Assembly (NCBI GenBank): GCA_033064195.1
Contig: JARBJD010000159.1
Span: forward strand, 100,786 to 164,785
Reading direction: 5' to 3'
Source of the DNA: Blattamonas nauphoetae
Taxonomy: Eukaryota; Preaxostyla; Oxymonadida
DNA length: 64,000 nucleotides
The notes under the pieces were generated by a model. That model saw only the letters and a program-made list of their open reading frames with translations. It made no database searches and was not told the DNA's origin. Shown here piece after piece: positions 59,662-64,000 of this stretch (the first letter of the stretch is position 1; every line of letters starts with the position of its first letter). Made by a program: the position numbers and the translations under genes.

Positions 59662-60339
59662 CTATGTCGGAAAGATGAAGACAGAGAACGGGTGGAGGTG
59701 AGCCATCGGTTTGAAGAGAGGCAATGTTGGTGCAGAGAGAAATTTGGCTGCATAATCGATTCTGTTCCGCATTATCTTTTTGATTATTCGTTTTTTCTGG
59801 CGATGTGTTGAGAGTGTTGGATTTGTTGTGTCTGATGTGGCCTGGGATGATTCAGACCATGTAGAGTATAAAGCTTGGAGAGACGGTGGACATGGTGTGG
59901 TCTGTGTTGTAATTCGCTGCTTATGAGTTTCAGTATTTCCTTGTTGGAGAATGAGGAGTTTCAATTTTCGCTTGGCAATTTTCCGTTTATTTTGACTTTT
60001 TCTGGGACGTCGTCTTCGTGGAGGAAGAAGAAGAGGAGTGCTATCGATGACAGGGCGGAATGACAGTTCGAGACCATATGAATTGAGAAGTTCACAATCG
60101 AGTGGTTTTGTCATATCAATTTGGATGGAAGTGGTGAGAATAACAGGAATTGATTTTAAAATGAAAAGGAAAGGGAAATAGGAATATGAGAGCTCTCTCC
60201 GTTCAGGAGTGAAAAAGTCTGATTGATCACGCCCAGTCTTGTGTGCTTTATTAAATCCCCAATTGACTCTCGATCTTATCGAATCGTCATGGGTGTGAGA
60301 TATTGATCTTTTTCTTGCCTCATTGCTTTTTTCTTCCAT
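59662..60339 (-). CDS. basic protein of unknown function, start uncertain
   Basis: An open frame of 225 codons on the minus strand includes a Pro/Arg/Lys block (PPRRRRPRKSQNKRKIAKRK) and a second basic helix (QKKRIIKKIMRNRIDYAAKF), typical of a nuclear or nucleolar protein. The ATG at 60339 overlaps the first coding exon of RPL35 on the other strand, so the internal ATG at 60114 (MTKPLDCELL) is a better start. Coding-like sequence also occurs further down at 59554-59336, and may be a later exon, but the join was not resolved. No family recognised. Confidence 0.35.
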   Translation of the reverse strand: MEEKSNEARKRSISHTHDDSIRSRVNWGFNKAHKTGRDQSDFFTPERRELSYSYFPFLFILKSIPVILTTSIQIDMTKPLDCELLNSYGLELSFRPVIDSTPLLLPPRRRRPRKSQNKRKIAKRKLKLLILQQGNTETHKQRITTQTTPCPPSLQALYSTWSESSQATSDTTNPTLSTHRQKKRIIKKIMRNRIDYAAKFLSAPTLPLFKPMAHLHPFSVFIFPT

Positions 60340-60923
60340 TCATTGTTCATAATTTTCCAAACACATTCCATTTGTTCAGCCCCAACCAGAGCTGTTGAAC
60401 TTCGCAAACAATCGAAGGAGGAACTCCTGAAACAACTGAAAGATCTCAAATCTGAGCTCCTCAAGCTCCGCATCTCCAAAGTTGCCTCAAGCAACCCCCA
60501 AAACCTTTCAAAACTGTTTGATCTGTTCCCTTTTCATGAACAACAACATTCATCCACTATACCATCTGATCCACAGCCGTGTTGTGCGCAAGAGCATTGC
60601 CCGTGTTCTCACTGTCATGAACCAGAAGACTCGTGCATCTGTTGCTAAATTCTGGAGAGGTTTCTCGCTCAAAAAACTTTTTCATTCTTATTTTCGTATA
60701 TTCCAGAGAAGAAATATTCCCCAACTGATCTCCGCAAGAAGAAGGTGTTATTTTCACTTTTGCCTCAAAAATATTTCCATTCCTCTCTCTGTGTCATCCT
60801 TTTTTTCACGTGCAGACTCGTGCTATCCGCAGGAAGCTCACAAAAACTCAAGTCACCAAGAAAACAAGAAGAGCCGAGCGCAAAGAAGTGAAAGTTGCTC
60901 GTTTTGCTGTTCGCTCAGCATAA
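60288..60923 (+). CDS. RPL35: 60S ribosomal protein L35 (uL29)
   Basis: Five exons, 60288-60291, 60380-60515, 60577-60659, 60707-60744 and 60816-60923, with introns of 88, 61, 47 and 71 nt, give 122 residues against 123 in human. The first coding exon contributes only ATGG. The family is unmistakable: ELRKQSKEELLKQLKDLKSE, RVVRKSIARVLTVMNQK, KKYSPTDLRKKKTRAIRRKL. uL29 lies at the nascent-chain exit of the large subunit and contributes to the docking site of the signal recognition particle. The gene is unusually intron-dense for its size. Confidence 0.95.
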
Positions 60924-61113
60924 ACACTTCAGCACTTCGACAGTTTGCGATTGGGACAACATCCATTTCTTTCGACAAAGTCAGATTCACGCCGTCCAAT
61001 GGAGTATGTCTCTCCAAGAATGAAAATCTTCTCGTTTTTTCTCTGCTCTATATTGGATGAGACGGCAAAAACAAGAGTGTGAAATGAAAGAAAGAGTCAA
61101 CTTCTGTGGCCTC

Positions 61114-62601
61114 CTACTCAAGATCATCGTCCTCAGAAATCACATTAATAATTAAAGCTGCACGAGGGCAGAGTCCAGCTTCTTCAAATGTTTGGTCTTC
61201 CTGATGTATTGTTCGGGGGAGTGAAATCGCCTGGATCTGAACCTGCTTGAGATCGTCACATAATCGTCTTGAAACAGCGAGTGCGTTTTTGATTTGTTGT
61301 GTCCTGAGGAATTTGCGAACAACGGTTTGATGTGGAGGTGGGAGTCGAAGTTGAATGGTGGTAATCTCTGATGGAGATGTTGATGGATCTGGCTCGTCAA
61401 CATAGAGCTCTGTGGCTTCAATTTCCGATTGTTTGGCTCTTTCAGCACGTTCTCTCTCTTTTCTCTCTTCTTCTTCCTTTTCTTTCCGTTCTTGCGTCTC
61501 CTGATCGTGAATCATTTGAAGGATGCGATTTTCCTCATCTCGCATCGATTCCTCCCTTGCTTTGTCAATCATCATGGATTCTTCGTACTCCTGATCGGTC
61601 ATTTGCTTTATTTGTCTGTCTTCTTCCAGAACTGTGTCTTGTCCCAGTCCGAAGTCAGAACGAGGAGCCACTTGTGATGATGATCCATCACTCTGTCCAA
61701 AAGTTGATGGAATAAACACACCATTGCCAACCATTCGAGATTGGTACATCTGAGCAGCTACGAGAGCAGCTGTGTTGATTCGCGTAGCGAATTGTTCGGT
61801 TGTCACAGGTTCCGATAGGGGAATAGAGTCGTGAATATATGCAATTGTTTCGATTAGAGAGAGAACATAAAAGCCAGGAATCAATTTTAAGCCTGCTTTT
61901 GGGATTCGCTCGTCGCGTGGGACGGTGACAACATACAAAATGAAGTTTGAGTTGAGTAGTGGGATAATTCCTGGATCACAAATGGTGCTTTGCAGGAATG
62001 TCGTTTCGATCTCCCCAACTCGATGGATCAGCATTGCTAATGGTCGTGTGGCGCGAAAATGTTGTGAGAGAGCACCAGCAAAACTACCAACAAAGAACTT
62101 TGGTTGCTGCGGAGCAACAAGTTTGCGGAGAGTCTGTTGGGTGAGTGTAGTAGACTTGGGATTTTGCGTGTATTCCTTTACAAAATTGAGAAAAAGTTGG
62201 AACTGTGGGATTGAGTGTTTGTATGCAATGCTGGCATCAATACTGACATCCCCAATGGATACTCCGCCAAAACCAGGCGAGGAGAGAACTTGAACCGAGC
62301 CCTTCGTTGGAACAGGTGGCGGAGCACCTGCGCTTGAGACAGAATGAACAACAGTGATTTCGTTGGAATTCAATCCTAACGAGAAAAGAGGAATTGAAGA
62401 TTCGTCCGTTAATGGAATGTCAAGTTCGGGTTCAACGATTAGAAGGTTGTATGGGTTAACATGGAAACGGTCTGCAATTTGCGTCTTAATGTCCGAAATC
62501 GTCGTTGTATTCGTGATTTGTAGTGGAAAATCAGTTCCAACGTTGCTTTCTGTGTCAAGGTAGTGAACGGTGAGTCTTTGGGCTGAATTCTGTTGGCCCA
62601 T
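61114..62601 (-). CDS. FAF1/FAF2-type UBX-domain protein
   Basis: A single uninterrupted exon of 495 residues, rare in this window. The N-terminus (QRLTVHYLDTESNVGTDFPL...LLIVEPELDIPL) resembles a ubiquitin-like fold. Residues about 140-275 resemble the thioredoxin-like UAS domain (RPLAMLIHRVGEIETTFLQS, then FILYVVTVPRDERIP). A coiled coil of Glu/Arg/Lys follows at about 320-390, and the C-terminus, beginning TIQLRLPPPHQTVVRKF and ending AALIINVISEDDD, is a UBX domain. FAF2/UBXD8 and FAF1 recruit the p97/Cdc48 segregase to ubiquitylated clients and to ER-associated degradation. No membrane hairpin was found, so it is more like FAF1 or UBXN7 than UBXD8. Confidence 0.8.
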   Translation of the reverse strand: MGQQNSAQRLTVHYLDTESNVGTDFPLQITNTTTISDIKTQIADRFHVNPYNLLIVEPELDIPLTDESSIPLFSLGLNSNEITVVHSVSSAGAPPPVPTKGSVQVLSSPGFGGVSIGDVSIDASIAYKHSIPQFQLFLNFVKEYTQNPKSTTLTQQTLRKLVAPQQPKFFVGSFAGALSQHFRATRPLAMLIHRVGEIETTFLQSTICDPGIIPLLNSNFILYVVTVPRDERIPKAGLKLIPGFYVLSLIETIAYIHDSIPLSEPVTTEQFATRINTAALVAAQMYQSRMVGNGVFIPSTFGQSDGSSSQVAPRSDFGLGQDTVLEEDRQIKQMTDQEYEESMMIDKAREESMRDEENRILQMIHDQETQERKEKEEEERKERERAERAKQSEIEATELYVDEPDPSTSPSEITTIQLRLPPPHQTVVRKFLRTQQIKNALAVSRRLCDDLKQVQIQAISLPRTIHQEDQTFEEAGLCPRAALIINVISEDDDLE

Positions 62602-63041
62602 GTCAATAATTTATTTGTTGTGGTTCGGATCAATCGAATCAGTTGAAGTCGAGTCGAATCACATAAATCATGATGGAATTTTGAAAAAGAAATTTGAAAT
62701 CAGCAAAAATTCTAATCTGTTAGGCATGGCTGACCGGCCAAAAGTGGCGGTCAGTGTCACTCCACAACACTGCTAAGGGTCAGATCTGATCTGAACCTTA
62801 AAAATGCATGCTATTGACAAATACCTGACAAATTTTCCGATAAGCATGTCTGGAGTAGCTTCCAGATACCTCTTGACTGCCTTCTAACACTAATTCGTTC
62901 TTCTCAATGTTCAGCCGCATTTGAACAGTATATTTTCAAGTTCTCTGCTTCATTCTCTTTTATATACAGAGAGTCGTCCTCACCTCTCGATACTGTAACA
63001 ATCGGAGCGGATCTGCCCATCGTGTTGACACACCCCTAGGC
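62602..63041. other. intergenic stretch, no gene seen
   Basis: About 440 bases of AT-rich sequence upstream of the UBX gene. Short frames only; nothing resembles a known protein or RNA. It should contain the UBX promoter. Confidence 0.35.
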
Positions 63042-64000
63042 TTTTGCTCACAGCATTGATCCAACTCAAAGGAGTGCTTTTCTCACTCTTTTCTTCACGA
63101 CTCTGCCGACTGTTACTCGTTGGTATTGCTCTCTCATCTGGTCTGACCCTACACTGTGGATCTCTGCCACAGATGCTCTCAAGTACTCATGGTTTTCTGA
63201 CGTCCTTCAAATTGAACCTATCCCTCCCACTGTTCATGCAAGACAAGCCCAGAGTCACTCCTGAATGAAATTCTTCGACCGACACTTCTTTCTGGACAGA
63301 ATGTGATACTTCACCAACGCCAGCAGTCGTCATCACCGTACTTAATCATGGCCGATAGTAAACCCGGCCACTCTCAACTCGAAAGAAAACCCGACCCAAC
63401 CGCATCCATGAGGGACCAACAACACTTTAACCCGCCTCCGCCGTAATCGCTCTCCTCCAACCCGTTCGACTCCCAGCCGTTTATCGATTTCACACGAGAT
63501 TTTGGAACTGCTCCAGCACTGCAATCGCAGCACTGCGAAGATGATGACCGGCGACCTTAACAACAGAATCAACAGCCTTCACCAAACTCGAAACACAACC
63601 ACTCCTCTCATCACTACGATGGAGAATGAAGCAGGCAACACAATGCAGGAGAATGCTGACTTGCTTGATTGAAACGTTCTGAAGATTCTAAACGAGACAG
63701 TGTGCACACAGAAGCAGACGAGCTATTTCATCTCTTTCTTCACCGTCTACCCAGACCTCGCTTGTCTCGACGCACCCACCCATCTGCCACCATCAGCTCA
63801 GTCCCACTCTCGCTCACATCACACACATCTCGCCCATGTTCTTCCAGACTCCTTTATTCTTCGCGTTCGCCCTCAATACGTAGCCACTCTCACTCAAGAC
63901 ATCCCAACATCGTGCCAACACTCCCCCTTCGACACTCGCCATCCACACACGCTGCAGCATCCCACCACCGTCACAGTTCGGCTTCTTCGTTCAGCGAAGG
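63042..64000 (+). pseudogene. fragmentary coding sequence; first part resembles a protein-kinase C-lobe end
   Basis: A plus-strand frame from about 63051 to 63263 reads in part ISATDALKYSWFSDVLQIEP, like the last helix of a protein kinase where SA-x-DAL-x-HPWF is common. It ends at a stop, and downstream stretches to the window edge are open only in pieces of changing frame, Pro/Thr/Ser/His-rich. No start, no ATP loop and no catalytic loop are present. It may be a gene fragment, part of a gene running off the right edge, or decayed sequence. Confidence 0.3.

Noticed and set aside
1-64000. tRNA, rRNA, CRISPR arrays or bacterial-style operons
   Set aside because: No tRNA-like B-box or cloverleaf, no rRNA stretch and no regularly spaced repeats were noticed by eye; genes are split by introns and change strand frequently. 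A tRNAscan or covariance-model search could still find something I missed.
1-64000. Reassigned stop codons as in Streblomastix
   Set aside because: TAA, TAG and TGA all serve as ends of recognisable proteins (RPL3 and RPL35 end at TAA, RPN13 at TAG, GET3 and the protease at TGA), and no TAA or TAG occurs inside conserved domains.

Overview
The window is nuclear DNA from an intron-bearing microbial eukaryote. Nearly every gene is split by short GT-AG introns, mostly 25-70 nt, and all three standard stop codons are used. Gene content is plainly eukaryotic: CCT5, GET3, RPL3, RPL35, RPN13, SGF29, a TRF4-type poly(A) polymerase and ciliary SPAG17. Very compact introns, ciliary genes, a beta-helix surface protein with a GPI-like tail and scattered DNA-transposon debris would fit an oxymonad-like metamonad (Blattamonas/Monocercomonoides type). 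That assignment is inference; no rRNA or other marker is present to settle it.

Layout. 1-7150 (minus): a RING-finger/leucine-rich-repeat protein that runs off the left edge, a small membrane protein and a Cdc25/Ych1-like rhodanese phosphatase. 7210-17876: TRF4-like polymerase, RPN13, a CFAP141-like ciliary protein, a small unknown protein and a secreted beta-helix surface protein. 17877-23100: an AT-rich island of broken transposase sequence containing a perfect 325-bp inverted repeat. 23168-28939: an atypical Rho-like GTPase without a P-loop lysine, a kinase-like protein and a longin/DENN-like protein. 29101-41630: an F-BAR/SH3 protein head-to-head with a 10.6-kb SPAG17/PF6 gene. 41729-50758: a coiled-coil tail-anchored protein, a papain-family protease, a zinc/winged-helix nuclear-type protein and three small unknowns. 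50910-62601: RPL3, SGF29, GET3, CCT5, a Fuzzy/Mon1-type longin protein, RPL35 and a FAF/UBX protein. 62602-64000 shows only fragmentary coding signal.

The genes are housekeeping functions rather than one pathway: proteostasis (RPN13, GET3, CCT5, FAF/UBX, possibly the RING protein), RNA and chromatin (TRF4, SGF29), cilium (SPAG17, CFAP141-like, perhaps the Fuzzy-like gene), membrane remodelling and trafficking (F-BAR, DENN-like, Rho-like). Exon joins were built by hand by requiring GT-AG borders and a preserved frame; where every join closes in frame and the product matches a known family I am confident. The points most worth following up are introns of exactly 25 nt, start codons of divergent genes only 13-60 bp apart, the degenerate GTPase, and the inverted repeat inside the transposon island.
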